Shown here: one piece after another, positions 35,410 through 44,518 of the stretch
How the letters are laid out: each line of letters opens with the position of its first letter
Position numbering within the stretch: position 1 is the stretch's first letter
Assembly: GCA_023150875.1 (NCBI GenBank)
Contig: JAKLKC010000045.1
Coordinates: 1 to 56,547, forward strand
Source of the DNA: Myxococcota bacterium
GTDB lineage: Bacteria > Myxococcota_A > UBA796 > UBA9615 > JAKLKC01
DNA length: 56,547 nt
Reading direction: 5' to 3'
The notes under the pieces: generated by a model
Seen by the model: only the letters and a program-made list of their open reading frames with translations
The model's database searches: none
Told to the model about the DNA's origin: nothing
Translations under genes and position numbers: made by a program

Positions 35410-37638
35410 CTACTCCACGGTGACGGTGGCCCGGGCCATGGCGTGGTCCCGCAGGTCCCACCCCCTCTCCGCCGCCAGTCCCCAGGGGGCGGGACGGTAG
35501 AGGAGCACCGCCTCGACGGTGACCTCGCCGCCGTCCCCGGGGGCGGTGAAGACGTGGGGGGTCGACGCCGTGACCCCCGGGGGCAGGCGGTTGTCGCTGG
35601 CCACCTCCACCGCTCGGTAGTGGGGCACGTCCCGGTCCCCAGCGGCGTCCACCAGCACCTTCGCGAAGGCGTAGCCCGGGAGCCCGGCGTAGGGGGCGGC
35701 CTCGGCTTCGTCGCCTACGGCCTCGAACACCCCGGCCGGAGCGCCGAGGAACACCCGATCCCCCGCCGCGACCCCCGCGGGCGCTTCCGTGAGGATCAGG
35801 GTTTCGCCATCCCAGCCCATGATCCTGGCGGTGGCGACGGGCTCGAACACCGGCATCCCCCGCTCGTCGGGGGGAAGGCCGAGGGCGCCGTAGCGGGCCG
35901 GGGCTGGGTAGTCGTCGAAGGCGCCGTCGCTCCGCACGAAGCGCGCCTCCAGGCCCCCCGCGGCGGCGCCGTCCACCCCGGGCAGGGTCAGTCGGTCGCC
36001 GTCCAGCGCCACGCCGTCCGCGCCGACGACCCCCTCCGCCCATGAAGACCCGAAGTCGGGGACGGTGTAGCCGCCGACGGCCGGGAGCGCCTGCCCCGAG
36101 GCGTCCCGGGCGCTCACCAGGAGCACGAGGCGGCGCAGGGGCTCCCCGGTGGGCACGGCGTGGCCGGCGCCGTAGTTCGCGGCCCGGACCTCGACGCGCA
36201 CGGTGTCGCCGTCCTTCTCCGCCGATACGGCCAGGGACACCGCCAGGTCCGCCAGGGGGCCCGCCTCGGGCTCCAGGTCGCCCCAGTCGTGGAGGGGGCC
36301 GGCGAAGCCGTGGCTCCGCACCTCGCCGAAGGGGCGGGGCCACCCTACGGAGATCCCGGGATCGTTGGCGCTGAAGAAGTCCCCGGCGGTGGTGGGCGCG
36401 TCGATGGCGGGCATGTGGCAGTCCTGGCAGACCTGCCCGAAACCGGCGGAGGGGCTCTCGGACCACTCGGTGAAGGTCTCGTGGACGGGCAGTCCCTCGG
36501 GCCACCTCGCCGCGTCCACCACCCCGCCGGGGAGGAGGGGAGGCTGGGCGTACTCGTGGCAGCCCGAGCAGAACTCCGATCCCGCGAACGCGGGCTGGTA
36601 GCTCGCCCCCATGTAGGGATTGAGCACGTCGACGTGGGAGCCGAACATCAGGGGGGCGTATTCCGAGGCGGGGCTGGGGGACGGCTTGGAGGGGCGCCGG
36701 AGCTCCAGCGCGCCGTCGAGGCCGGGCCGGGTGTTCGCCTGGACCGAGGCGACCTTGTGGCAGAGGTCGCAGCCGACCCCGTCGCTGAAGGCGATCCCCC
36801 GGGCGCGGTTGAAGTCCAGGTGTCCGGGGGCGACGCCCTCCTGGGCGGGGGCGTGGCAGTCCCCGCAGGAGCCGAAGACGCTGGGGGCGGCCGACGGGTG
36901 GTCGCAGGGGAGCGCCTCGCCGGGGCCGCACTCGCCGGGGTTGGCCTCGGGCAGCAGGCCCGCCCCCAGGTAGCACCGCTCGGCCGTTCCGTCCTCGCCC
37001 GGGACGCTCCCCTCGTCCCAGGTGCCCCCGGCGGCCTCGCAGGACGCGGAGTCGCCGATCCCACCGGCGGCGCCGTTGTAGAGGTCGAAGGTCCAGGGGT
37101 TCCCGGCGGAGCGGCGGTGGGCCGAGGTCTGCCAGGCGTCGGCGAAGTCGGTGTGGCAGTGGCCGCAGTAGGCGGTGGTGGGGGAGGCCGAGTCGCCGCC
37201 CGGCTGGAAGTGGTAGTCGGGGTTGTCCTGCGCCGGGATGGCCCCGAGGACGACGTCCCACGGGGCGTCGTAGGGCAGATCGGTGGCGTAGCCGTTGCGG
37301 TAGCCCACGAGGCCGGCCGCCACCAGGGGCTCCTTCCCCAGCTCCGCCTCGGGGATCTCCAGGCGGTAGGCCCCCTGGGCGTCGGAGACCGCGGACAGGG
37401 TCCCCCCGGCGTGCTCGACGACCGCCCCTTCCAGCGGCGCGCCCGCCTCGTCGACGATGCGGCCCTCGATGAAGCCCGGGTAGGGGATGGGCGGCGCGGT
37501 GTCGTCGTCGGGGGCGGAGTCGTCGTCGACCGGCGGCGCGGTGTCGTCGTCCGCGGTAGGCTCCTGGCAGGCGGCGAGGGAGGAGGAGGCGGCGAGGGTG
37601 GCCAGGGCGAAGAGGTGGGCGCGCGTCATGGGCGGCAT
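35410..37638 (-). CDS. Penta-haem cytochrome c lipoprotein with carboxypeptidase-regulatory-like domain (742 aa)
   Basis: The signal (LATLAASSSLAAC) is followed by the linker TADDDTAPPVDDDSAPDDDT. Residues about 55-125 are a CarboxypepD_reg-like beta domain (GFIEGRIVDEAGAPLEGAVV). Five haem-binding CxxCH motifs follow: CGHCH (about 157), CGDCH (258), CDLCH (289), CSGCH (356) and CQDCH (403). The rest is beta-rich (AVSLAVSAEKDGDTVRVEVR). It should be an outer-surface or periplasmic electron-transfer protein, as in multihaem cytochromes of the cytochrome c554/c-prime-like type. ATG 37638 is listed; ATG 37629 is equally possible. It is convergent with the selenoprotein gene, 21 bases apart. Confidence 0.85.
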   Translation of the reverse strand: MPPMTRAHLFALATLAASSSLAACQEPTADDDTAPPVDDDSAPDDDTAPPIPYPGFIEGRIVDEAGAPLEGAVVEHAGGTLSAVSDAQGAYRLEIPEAELGKEPLVAAGLVGYRNGYATDLPYDAPWDVVLGAIPAQDNPDYHFQPGGDSASPTTAYCGHCHTDFADAWQTSAHRRSAGNPWTFDLYNGAAGGIGDSASCEAAGGTWDEGSVPGEDGTAERCYLGAGLLPEANPGECGPGEALPCDHPSAAPSVFGSCGDCHAPAQEGVAPGHLDFNRARGIAFSDGVGCDLCHKVASVQANTRPGLDGALELRRPSKPSPSPASEYAPLMFGSHVDVLNPYMGASYQPAFAGSEFCSGCHEYAQPPLLPGGVVDAARWPEGLPVHETFTEWSESPSAGFGQVCQDCHMPAIDAPTTAGDFFSANDPGISVGWPRPFGEVRSHGFAGPLHDWGDLEPEAGPLADLAVSLAVSAEKDGDTVRVEVRAANYGAGHAVPTGEPLRRLVLLVSARDASGQALPAVGGYTVPDFGSSWAEGVVGADGVALDGDRLTLPGVDGAAAGGLEARFVRSDGAFDDYPAPARYGALGLPPDERGMPVFEPVATARIMGWDGETLILTEAPAGVAAGDRVFLGAPAGVFEAVGDEAEAAPYAGLPGYAFAKVLVDAAGDRDVPHYRAVEVASDNRLPPGVTASTPHVFTAPGDGGEVTVEAVLLYRPAPWGLAAERGWDLRDHAMARATVTVE

Positions 37639-37684
37639 GTTACCACCCCCGCCCGGTGGAGCCCGGCGGCCGGCCGGCGCCCCC

Positions 37685-40153
37685 TTACCCCTCCCTGGAC
37701 CTCACGACCTCCGCGAGGTTCATCCGGGCCACCTGGCGGAGGCCGGGCCACTCGGCCACCAGGAGCACCAGGACCACGCCCAGGGCGGCGATGCCGAAGG
37801 TGCGGGCGGTGAGGACGAAGGGAAGGCTGAACAGGTCGCTGCTGTAGAGGGCCAGGGCCTCCCGGATCGCCCACACCGAGAGGGGCAGGCCGGCGACGAG
37901 GCCCAGGAGGCCCAGGAGGCCGTTCTCGAAGGTGATCATCGCGGCGATGCTCCCCATGGGTCGCCCGATGGCCCGCATGGTCGCCAGCTCGCGCTGCCTC
38001 TCCAGGATGGCCAGGGTGGCGGTGTTGAACAGGATCGCCGCCGCCAGGACCACGCTGAACGCCAGCATCGCGCCCACCATCGCATACGCCAGTCCCATCA
38101 TCCGGCCCAGCTCGACCCGCACCGAGGCCACGTCGTGGAGGCGGAGCACCCCCGGCAGCTCCTGGAGGGCGGCGCGCACCGCCTCGCGGTCGCCGGGGGA
38201 GGCGAGGCCCACCAGGACGGTGTTGGAGAGGCCCCCGAGGCCGAAGGCCCCCCGGGCGTCCTCCAGCCCCATGACCGTGAAGCCCCCCAGGGTGGTGTCG
38301 GACACGGCGTCCACCCGCAATCGGCGGGGAGTGCCGGAGGGCAGCAGCGATACATCCACCGGATCCCCTACGGCCAGGCCGAGTTTTGTGGCGACGGGGC
38401 GGCCGATCACCACGCCCCCCGCCCGGGGCATCCGCTCCACGCCGTCGAAGTCCACCGAGCGCAGCAGGCTCGCCCCCCGGGGGACGCCGTGGAGCAGGGA
38501 GTCCTGGTGCCGGCCCCCGGCCGAGAGGCGCACGGGGAGCGACAGCACCGTCTCCATCACCGCCGCTCCCGGGATCCCCGCGACGCGGCCCCCCAGGTCC
38601 TCCGCCGGCTGGGGCAGCAGGAGATCGGCCCGGAGGTCGTAGCGCATCGCCTCCTGGAACTGGAGGTCGATCCCCCGATCCATGGAGTCCACCAGGGCGC
38701 TGGTGGTCAGCACCAGCATCAGCGAGGCGGCGACCCCCGCGGCGGTGGCGGCGGCGCGGCCCGGGTGGCGCACCAGGTTCCGCAGGCCCATCCGCACCGG
38801 GACGGGGAGGCCGGCCCCGACGTGCCGGAACAGGGTCAGGCCCCGGCCCACCGGCGGAGCGGAGGGGCGGACCGCCTCGGCGGGGGGGATCGCCGCCGCG
38901 CGCCGGGCGGGGCCCAGGCCCGCCAGCAGGGCGACCAGCAGGCCGATCCCGATCCCGCTCGCCACCAGCCCCGGCCTCACCTCGACGGAGACGAAGGGGA
39001 TCCTCAGCTCCCGCGCGTACTCCCGGGTCAGCAGGGCGCCCAGCGCGATCCCCCCGAGGGCGCCCAGCACCGATCCCGCCGCGCCCACCCCGAGGGAGAA
39101 GGACAGGTAGTGGCCCAGCACCCGCCGCCGCGGCACCCCCAGGGCGAGCATGGTGCCGATCAGGGGGCGCTGGGCGTCCACCAGGCGGCTGAGGAGGGCG
39201 GCGACGATGAACGCCCCCACCGCCAGGAACATCACGGGAAAGAAGCCGGCCATGTCCCGCAGGCCGTCCACGTCCATCTGGAGCAGCCTCACCCCCACGA
39301 GCTGGTCCCGGGACGTGGAGGCGAGGGCGTTGCCCTCCCCCAGGGCCTCCCCTGCCGCCGCCTTCACCGCGGCGGGATCGGCGCCCTCGGCCAGCATGTA
39401 CAGGACCTGGTTGGACGCTCCGGCCTCGGCGGCGACGGCGGTGGCGTGGGCACTGCCACCGGCGGTCCCGGCCAGGGCAAGCCCCAGCCCCAGCGGCGGT
39501 GGCAGGGGCGCCAGCGCCTCCGCCAGGGTACGGATCCCGTCCCGCCGCATCCACACCACCCCGAACTCCTGGGGGCCCGGCATGAAGTCCTGGGCGTCCC
39601 GGGCGACCCACAGGTACTCGGCGCTGGCGGCGATCCCCGCGACCTTCAGCGCCGCGGTCCTCCCCGGCAGGGGCACCTCCAGGGTGTCCCCCGGGGAGAT
39701 CCGGTGCCCTTCGGCGAAGTGGAACTCCAGGAGGACCTCGTCGTCGGCGCCGGGGAGGTCCCCCCGCTGGACGAAGACGCGGTCGTGGTCGGGCTGGCCC
39801 TCCCCGGGGAGGCCGATGAAGCGGGCCTCCACCTTCACCGATCCGGCGCCGCCGTCGGCCCTATCGGCCCCGGGCACGACGAGGGGCAGGCTGACCACCA
39901 CCCTCCCCTCCGCCGCCTCGACGCCGGGGAGTCCGGCCACCCGGGCGACGTCGGCGGCGGTGGCCCGGACGACGTCCACGTGCACGTCCGCCAGCCGGAG
40001 CTCCCGCTGGGAGCGGGCGTAGCTGGCGTCGAGGTCCAGGTAGCCCGCGTAGCTCCCCACGAACAGGGAGATCCCCAGGGCCATCACCACCAGCACGGCG
40101 CCGATCTGGCCCTTCTGCCGCCCGATCTCCCGCCGGAGCTTCCTTCCCAGCAT
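37685..40153 (-). CDS. ABC transporter permease with two FtsX domains (822 aa)
   Basis: The architecture is that of large FtsX/MacB-type permeases: a first membrane helix ([20 protein letters not shown]), a long extracytoplasmic domain, three helices around residues 300-430, a central helix ([20 protein letters not shown]), a second extracytoplasmic domain and a final three-helix FtsX unit ([60 protein letters not shown]). Members release lipoproteins or export peptides rather than import solutes. It follows the ATPase gene after 12 bases and forms one transporter with it. Confidence 0.88.
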   Translation of the reverse strand: MLGRKLRREIGRQKGQIGAVLVVMALGISLFVGSYAGYLDLDASYARSQRELRLADVHVDVVRATAADVARVAGLPGVEAAEGRVVVSLPLVVPGADRADGGAGSVKVEARFIGLPGEGQPDHDRVFVQRGDLPGADDEVLLEFHFAEGHRISPGDTLEVPLPGRTAALKVAGIAASAEYLWVARDAQDFMPGPQEFGVVWMRRDGIRTLAEALAPLPPPLGLGLALAGTAGGSAHATAVAAEAGASNQVLYMLAEGADPAAVKAAAGEALGEGNALASTSRDQLVGVRLLQMDVDGLRDMAGFFPVMFLAVGAFIVAALLSRLVDAQRPLIGTMLALGVPRRRVLGHYLSFSLGVGAAGSVLGALGGIALGALLTREYARELRIPFVSVEVRPGLVASGIGIGLLVALLAGLGPARRAAAIPPAEAVRPSAPPVGRGLTLFRHVGAGLPVPVRMGLRNLVRHPGRAAATAAGVAASLMLVLTTSALVDSMDRGIDLQFQEAMRYDLRADLLLPQPAEDLGGRVAGIPGAAVMETVLSLPVRLSAGGRHQDSLLHGVPRGASLLRSVDFDGVERMPRAGGVVIGRPVATKLGLAVGDPVDVSLLPSGTPRRLRVDAVSDTTLGGFTVMGLEDARGAFGLGGLSNTVLVGLASPGDREAVRAALQELPGVLRLHDVASVRVELGRMMGLAYAMVGAMLAFSVVLAAAILFNTATLAILERQRELATMRAIGRPMGSIAAMITFENGLLGLLGLVAGLPLSVWAIREALALYSSDLFSLPFVLTARTFGIAALGVVLVLLVAEWPGLRQVARMNLAEVVRSREG

Positions 40154-40165
40154 GGGCCCTCCCCC

Positions 40166-40867
40166 CTACCAGGCGACCGCGTGGGCCGCCTGGGGCGCGT
40201 CGTTGCGCTCGACCCCCACCACGCCGCCGTCCCGGAGTCGGATCACCCGGTCGGCCATGGCGGCGAAGGTGGGGTTGTGGGTCACCACCAGAACCGTGCG
40301 GCCCCCGTCCCGGGCGGCGGACTCCAGGAGGCCGAGCACCTGCCGACCGCTCTCCTCGTCGAGGGCGCCGGTGGGCTCGTCGCACAGCAGCAACTCGGGG
40401 CGCTTGGCCAGCGCCCGGGCGATGGCCACCCGCTGCTGCTGGCCCCCCGACAGCTCCGAGGGGAAGCGGTCCCCGAGGTCCCCGAGGCCCACCGCCCCGA
40501 GCAGCCCGTCCACGCCCTCGGTGCCGCCGGTGAGCTCGGCGGCGAAGGCGACGTTCTCCCACGCGGTGAGGGAGGGGATCAGGTTGAAGAACTGGAAGAC
40601 GAAGCCCACCTTCTCGCGGCGGTAGGCGCAGAGGGCGTCGTCGGAGAGCCCCTGGAGGTCCTGGCCGCCCACCGCGACCCGTCCGGCCGAGGGGCGGTCC
40701 AGGCCCCCCACCAGGTTGAGCAGCGTGGTCTTGCCCGAGCCCGAGGGGCCGAGGATCACCACCAGCTCCCCCCGGGGGATCGTGAGGGTCGTGGCCTTGA
40801 GGGCGTAGGTCCTGACGGCGGTGCCGTAGACCTTCTCCGCCCCCTCCAGCTCCAGGTGCGCGATCAT
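40166..40867 (-). CDS. ABC transporter ATP-binding protein, LolD/MacB type (233 aa)
   Basis: All ABC motifs are present: Walker A GPSGSGKT (residues 40-47), Q-loop in [18 protein letters not shown], signature LSGGQ (139-143), Walker B LLLCDEP (159-165) and the switch His in [20 protein letters not shown]. The length and the '[12 protein letters not shown]' segment are typical for the LolD/MacB/FtsE group that drives FtsX-type permeases. ATG 40867 follows GGGAGG. It is encoded just upstream of the large permease; a radical SAM gene ends 95 bases before it in the same direction. Confidence 0.92.
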   Translation of the reverse strand: MIAHLELEGAEKVYGTAVRTYALKATTLTIPRGELVVILGPSGSGKTTLLNLVGGLDRPSAGRVAVGGQDLQGLSDDALCAYRREKVGFVFQFFNLIPSLTAWENVAFAAELTGGTEGVDGLLGAVGLGDLGDRFPSELSGGQQQRVAIARALAKRPELLLCDEPTGALDEESGRQVLGLLESAARDGGRTVLVVTHNPTFAAMADRVIRLRDGGVVGVERNDAPQAAHAVAW

Positions 40868-40962
40868 CCCGCCTCCCACCGGGGGGCCGGTCCACGGCCA
40901 GGCCCTCCGCGGGGAGCGACTATAGGCCGGCGGAGCGGAAAGGGGGGCCGGCGCGGGCGGGA

Positions 40963-42075
40963 TCAGTCATCCACCCAGCACCGGAGCAGGCACCGGCGCT
41001 CGCAGCCCTCCATCGCCGCCCGGGCTCGGCCCATCGCCTCGCCGGTCCACAGGGCGAGGAGGGAGGGCTCGCCGTCGTCGTCCACCGCCCGCGCCTGGCG
41101 GGAGAGGTACTCGCGGCAGGAGGAGGCGGAGCCGTCCGGGGCCAGGATCAGGTGGGCGTACCCCGCCAGGCATCGGTCGTCGGGGACGCCCATCCGCCCG
41201 GCGAAGTAGGGGATCACCCGTCGCAGGAACCCCTCGGAGTTGGAGATGGGCTCTCCCCGCCTCAGCAAGGCGATCAGGCGATCCACCTGGGCCTCGAGGG
41301 CGGGCAGGTCGGCCTCGGGGACCTTCAGGGTCTCGAACCGCTCGTCGGGGGACAGGCACTGGAAGCTCACCAGGTCGGCGCCGGCCTGGCGGGCCCGTTG
41401 GAAGGTGGGCACGAGGAGGCCCGCGCCGTGGCCGGCGATCACCGTCATGACGTGGGTGGTGAAGGTGCCGCCGAAGGGATCGTCCCGGACCGGCCGGGGG
41501 GTGCCCGCGAGGGAGCGGGCGGACTCCAGGGCCCCGATCGCCTCGTCGAAGCTTCCCGCGGCGCCCCGCCAGGCGTCGTGGACCCGGGCCGTGGGGCCGT
41601 CGAGGGACGTGGACAGCTCGCAGAGGCCGTCGCGATACAGCTCGGCGAGGAGGGATCGGTCCAGCCCTCGCCCGCTGGTCATCAGGGCGGTCCGCATGCC
41701 CAGGCGGCGGCCGTGGGCGAGGACCTTCAGGGTGTCCTCGGCCCGGAGGAGCGGCTCACCCCCCGAGACCATCAGCTTGTCGGCGCCCAGGCGGCGGGCC
41801 TGGGAGATCAGCTCCATCCAGCGGTCCGCGGGCAGCTCGCCGTGGCGGTTCACGCGCGCCCACTCGTGGGTGGAGCAGCCGCGGCACCGCAGGGGGCAGC
41901 GGTTGGTGATGAGGACGGTGAGGGTGTCGGGGAAGATCCCCGGCTCCCGCGCTCCGTAGGCCCTCAGGAGCGCGGCGCCGCGGGCCTCGGGGGGCAGGTC
42001 CGCCAGGGGCAGCAGGGGGAGCGCGGGGCGCCCCTCCGCGGGGGTCCCCCCGGCTTGGCCTGTTCCGGCGCTCAT
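40963..42075 (-). CDS. Radical SAM protein with C-terminal Cys-rich (SPASM-like) region (370 aa)
   Basis: The radical SAM cluster motif CPLRCRGC (Cx3Cx2C) is in LTVLITNRCPLRCRGCSTHE, followed by the GGEP motif in KLMVSGGEPLLRAEDTLKVL. The C-terminus adds Cys residues (DDRCLAGYAHLILAPDG, ASSCREYL, GCERRCLLRCWVDD) that probably bind a further 4Fe-4S cluster as in SPASM/twitch proteins, many of which modify peptides. No precursor peptide was recognised nearby. Same-strand ABC export genes follow, so a small modified product exported by that system is possible but unproven. Confidence 0.85.
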   Translation of the reverse strand: MSAGTGQAGGTPAEGRPALPLLPLADLPPEARGAALLRAYGAREPGIFPDTLTVLITNRCPLRCRGCSTHEWARVNRHGELPADRWMELISQARRLGADKLMVSGGEPLLRAEDTLKVLAHGRRLGMRTALMTSGRGLDRSLLAELYRDGLCELSTSLDGPTARVHDAWRGAAGSFDEAIGALESARSLAGTPRPVRDDPFGGTFTTHVMTVIAGHGAGLLVPTFQRARQAGADLVSFQCLSPDERFETLKVPEADLPALEAQVDRLIALLRRGEPISNSEGFLRRVIPYFAGRMGVPDDRCLAGYAHLILAPDGSASSCREYLSRQARAVDDDGEPSLLALWTGEAMGRARAAMEGCERRCLLRCWVDD

Positions 42076-42175
42076 GGGCGTGGCACCCGTCTCGCCCCGG
42101 CGCCCGGGAGGGCGCGGGGCGGCGTGGAGGACTCGGGCAGGCTAACCCGCACCTTGCCTGGCGGCAAACCCCTCC

Positions 42176-42210
42176 TTGACACCCCGCGTCCCCCGCCCGC
42201 CAATGGCGGG
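42176..42210 (+). promoter_or_regulatory. Candidate promoter with overlapping inverted repeat for the MFS gene
   Basis: TTGACA at 42176-42181 is followed after 17 bases by GCCAAT, a weak -10. The inverted repeat CCCGCC-AAT-GGCGGG (42196-42210) covers the -10 position, as a repressor site would. The ATG is at 42246. Confidence 0.35.
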
Positions 42211-42245
42211 GGGCGTACGTCGCGCCCCCGCGCCATCCCCGGGAC

Positions 42246-43505
42246 ATGCCCGTGCTCCCAGCTCGTGCCGACGGAGTTCCCCCCCGTTCCCGCTCCTCGG
42301 CATGGCGCAACGTCGTCGCCCTGGGTTGGGTCAGCCTGCTCAACGACGCCGGCTCGGACATGGTCCGCCCCCTGCTGCCCCTGTTCCTGACCGTGACCCT
42401 CGGGGCGTCGCCCCTGTGGCTGGGGTTGGTCGAGGGGATCGCGGAGGCGATCCAGGCGGCGCTGAAGTGGGTGGCCGGGGCGGCGAGCGACAGAATGCGC
42501 GCCCGGAAGGGGCTGGTGCTGGCGGGCTACGGGATCTCGGCCCTGGTGCGCCCCGTACTTTCCTGGGTGACGGGGCCGGTGGGGGTGCTCGCCGTACGGG
42601 GTCTGGACCGGGTCGGCAAGGGGATCCGGAGCGCCCCCCGGGACGCGCTGATCGCCGCGTCAGTGCCTCGGGGCAGGGAGGGGGCAGCCTTCGGCCTGCA
42701 GCGTTCCATGGACCACGCCGGCGCGGTCATCGGCCCCCTGCTCGCGGCGGCGGCCATGGCGACGACCGGCGGCGACGTCCGCATGGTCTTCCTCCTCGCC
42801 GGGATCCCGGGCGTGCTCGCCGTCCTGGCGGTGGTCTTCGGCGTCACCGAGAGGGTCGTGCCCCCCGCCCCGGCGGATCCCCCCGCCGACGCCCCTCTCC
42901 CCGCCGCCCCGGACCCCACGGCGGAGCCCCCCTCACCCGAGGGCCGTCGCCGCTTCGCGGGCCTGCTGGGGGTGCTGGCGGTGTTCACGGTGTTCAATGC
43001 CACGGACGTGTTCCTGGTGCTCCGGGCGAGGGAGCTGGGGGTGGCGGCGGCGGCGCTGCCGGTGCTGTGGGCGGTGCTGAACGTCTCCCGGATGACGACG
43101 TCGCTCGCGGGGGGGCTCCTCGCCGACCGCCTGGGGAAGGTCCCGGCCATCGTCGTGGGCTGGACCGTCAACGCCCTGGCGTGGGGGGGCCTCGCCGTCG
43201 CCGACGCGCCCTGGCAGGCCTGGGCCCTCACGCTGCTCTACGGCGCCCACGCCGGTCTCGCGGAGCCGGGGGAGCGCGCCCTGGTCAAGTCCCTGGTCCG
43301 GTCCTCCGGCTGGGGCCGCGCCTACGGCGCCCTGGGTTTCGTCCAGGGCGGCGGCGCCCTCGTCGCCGGGATCCTGGTGGGCGCGCTGTGGGCCGCCGAC
43401 CTGGGAACAGTTGCGATGGGGATGTCCGCCGCCGGCTCCGTGCTCGCCTCCGTCGCCCTGGCGGCGTGGTGGAAGGGCGCCGCGGCGGCCAGTCCCCGCG
43501 CCTGA
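42246..43505 (+). CDS. Major facilitator superfamily transporter (419 aa)
   Basis: Twelve hydrophobic segments are interrupted by a Pro/Ala-rich central cytoplasmic loop (about residues 200-240). The first helix carries WVSLLNDAGSDMVRPLLPLF, the hallmark of a subgroup of MFS proteins in soil bacteria, and the loop after helix 2 has GAASDRMRARKG, the MFS motif A variant. The charged segment GLDRVGKGIRSAPRDALIAA in helix 4-5 is also family-typical. Substrate unknown; efflux is likely. A terminator-like hairpin lies 42 bases after the stop. Confidence 0.88.
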   Translation: MPVLPARADGVPPRSRSSAWRNVVALGWVSLLNDAGSDMVRPLLPLFLTVTLGASPLWLGLVEGIAEAIQAALKWVAGAASDRMRARKGLVLAGYGISALVRPVLSWVTGPVGVLAVRGLDRVGKGIRSAPRDALIAASVPRGREGAAFGLQRSMDHAGAVIGPLLAAAAMATTGGDVRMVFLLAGIPGVLAVLAVVFGVTERVVPPAPADPPADAPLPAAPDPTAEPPSPEGRRRFAGLLGVLAVFTVFNATDVFLVLRARELGVAAAALPVLWAVLNVSRMTTSLAGGLLADRLGKVPAIVVGWTVNALAWGGLAVADAPWQAWALTLLYGAHAGLAEPGERALVKSLVRSSGWGRAYGALGFVQGGGALVAGILVGALWAADLGTVAMGMSAAGSVLASVALAAWWKGAAAASPRA

Positions 43506-43546
43506 GCCGTCCGGGACGGAGCGGGCTCGGCCGGGGTTGCCGGCGG

Positions 43547-43570
43547 ACTGCACCGGTGCAGTTTTCTTTC
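43547..43570 (+). terminator. Probable intrinsic terminator after the MFS gene
   Basis: The perfect 16-bp palindrome ACTGCACCGGTGCAGT (43547-43562) can form a stem with loop CCGG and is followed by TTTCTTTC. This is the best rho-independent terminator seen in the window. Confidence 0.6.
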
Positions 43571-43699
43571 ACGCTCCGGGACCGCGGCGAACGGCCGGCG
43601 GGCGGGTCGTGGAGGGGACCCGCGGGGCGCAAGCCGCTCCAGGAACACCGTCACACGCTTCGGGCGCGGCCTCGCCGCCCGCCCGAGGGAGGGATCCGA

Positions 43700-44227
43700 A
43701 TGAACCGTTCGTTGCTCGCCGCGCTCGTGGTCGCCGGGGCCGTGGCCGGCGCCCCCGCCGCCCACGCCGACGTCGGCCACGTCCCCTCGCCCGCCCCCGC
43801 GCCCGTGGCGCGGATCGTCACCGGCACCTACGACCTCGTGGTCACCAACGTGCTCATCGACACGTGCAAGCTGTTCGACAAGGGGGACGAGTTCGAGGCC
43901 GAGGTCGTCGCCCGGCCCGGTGGCCGGCTGACGGTCGAGATCGAGGGCCGCGTGCACCGGGGGCTCTGGTTCGACGGCGTGTTCCGCGCCGACGACATCG
44001 AGGTCTTCCAGGCTCCCCACATCCCCGAGCTCCCGCCCCACCTGAGGCCCCCCGAGGAGGTCGACTTCCAGGGCATCGTCGGGCGCTTCTTCCGCCCCGG
44101 CGTGGGCACGTTCTCGCTGCAGCGGATCATCACCGGCGACTTCCCCGGCGGTCAGTGCCTGTCCGTCGTCCAGGGGTCGATCTTCCTGCAGCGCGACACC
44201 AACGAAGACGACAAGCCGGAGTACTGA
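43700..44227 (+). CDS. Small secreted protein of unknown function (175 aa)
   Basis: A signal peptide (MNRSLLAALVVAGAVAGAPA, cleavage near AHA-DV) is clear. The mature chain is beta-rich (RIVTGTYDLVVTNVLIDTCK, RLTVEIEGRVHRGLWFDGVF, FFRPGVGTFSLQRIITGDFP) with two Cys (about 57 and 154) that could pair. It looks like a single lipocalin-like or small barrel domain, but no family is recognised. ATG 43700 has GGAGGGA upstream. It stands alone between the MFS gene and ppdK. Confidence 0.7.
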   Translation: MNRSLLAALVVAGAVAGAPAAHADVGHVPSPAPAPVARIVTGTYDLVVTNVLIDTCKLFDKGDEFEAEVVARPGGRLTVEIEGRVHRGLWFDGVFRADDIEVFQAPHIPELPPHLRPPEEVDFQGIVGRFFRPGVGTFSLQRIITGDFPGGQCLSVVQGSIFLQRDTNEDDKPEY

Positions 44228-44518
44228 CACGTCCAGCGTCCAGCGCCCGCCTCCCCGGTGACCGCCGGCCACCGCGGGGGCACGGGTCGGGACTCCCACG
44301 GGGGCTCAGCCCCCCTCCCTCGCCGCCCCCCCGGGGCGCCGGGGGAGGGGGGCTTCGTTCACCCCGCCCAGGTCATCCCCGCCGCCCCCCATCCCTCCTT
44401 CTGCCCTTCCTCTTCCCGGCGAGCGACCGCCGCCCCCGCGGCGGGGCACCCGGACGGTGGGGAGCGTTCGTGGCCCGCTTCGGTTAGACTCGGCCCCGCG
44501 AAACCTGGAGATCGACGC
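44228..44518 (+). other. Spacer with candidate ppdK promoter
   Basis: The 291-base gap holds no gene. TAGACT at 44485-44490, 29-34 bases before the ppdK ATG, resembles the -10 elements noted elsewhere. CTGGAG about nine bases before the ATG is the ribosome binding site. Confidence 0.4.

Noticed and set aside
37487-41209. A 1240-codon open frame on the plus strand
   Set aside because: It lies opposite the ABC permease, ATPase and cytochrome genes, which have complete family motifs. The product is Gly/His/Gln/Arg-rich with no domain.
42076-42245. Short peptide precursor for the radical SAM enzyme
   Set aside because: Short frames here lack ribosome binding sites and any leader/core pattern.
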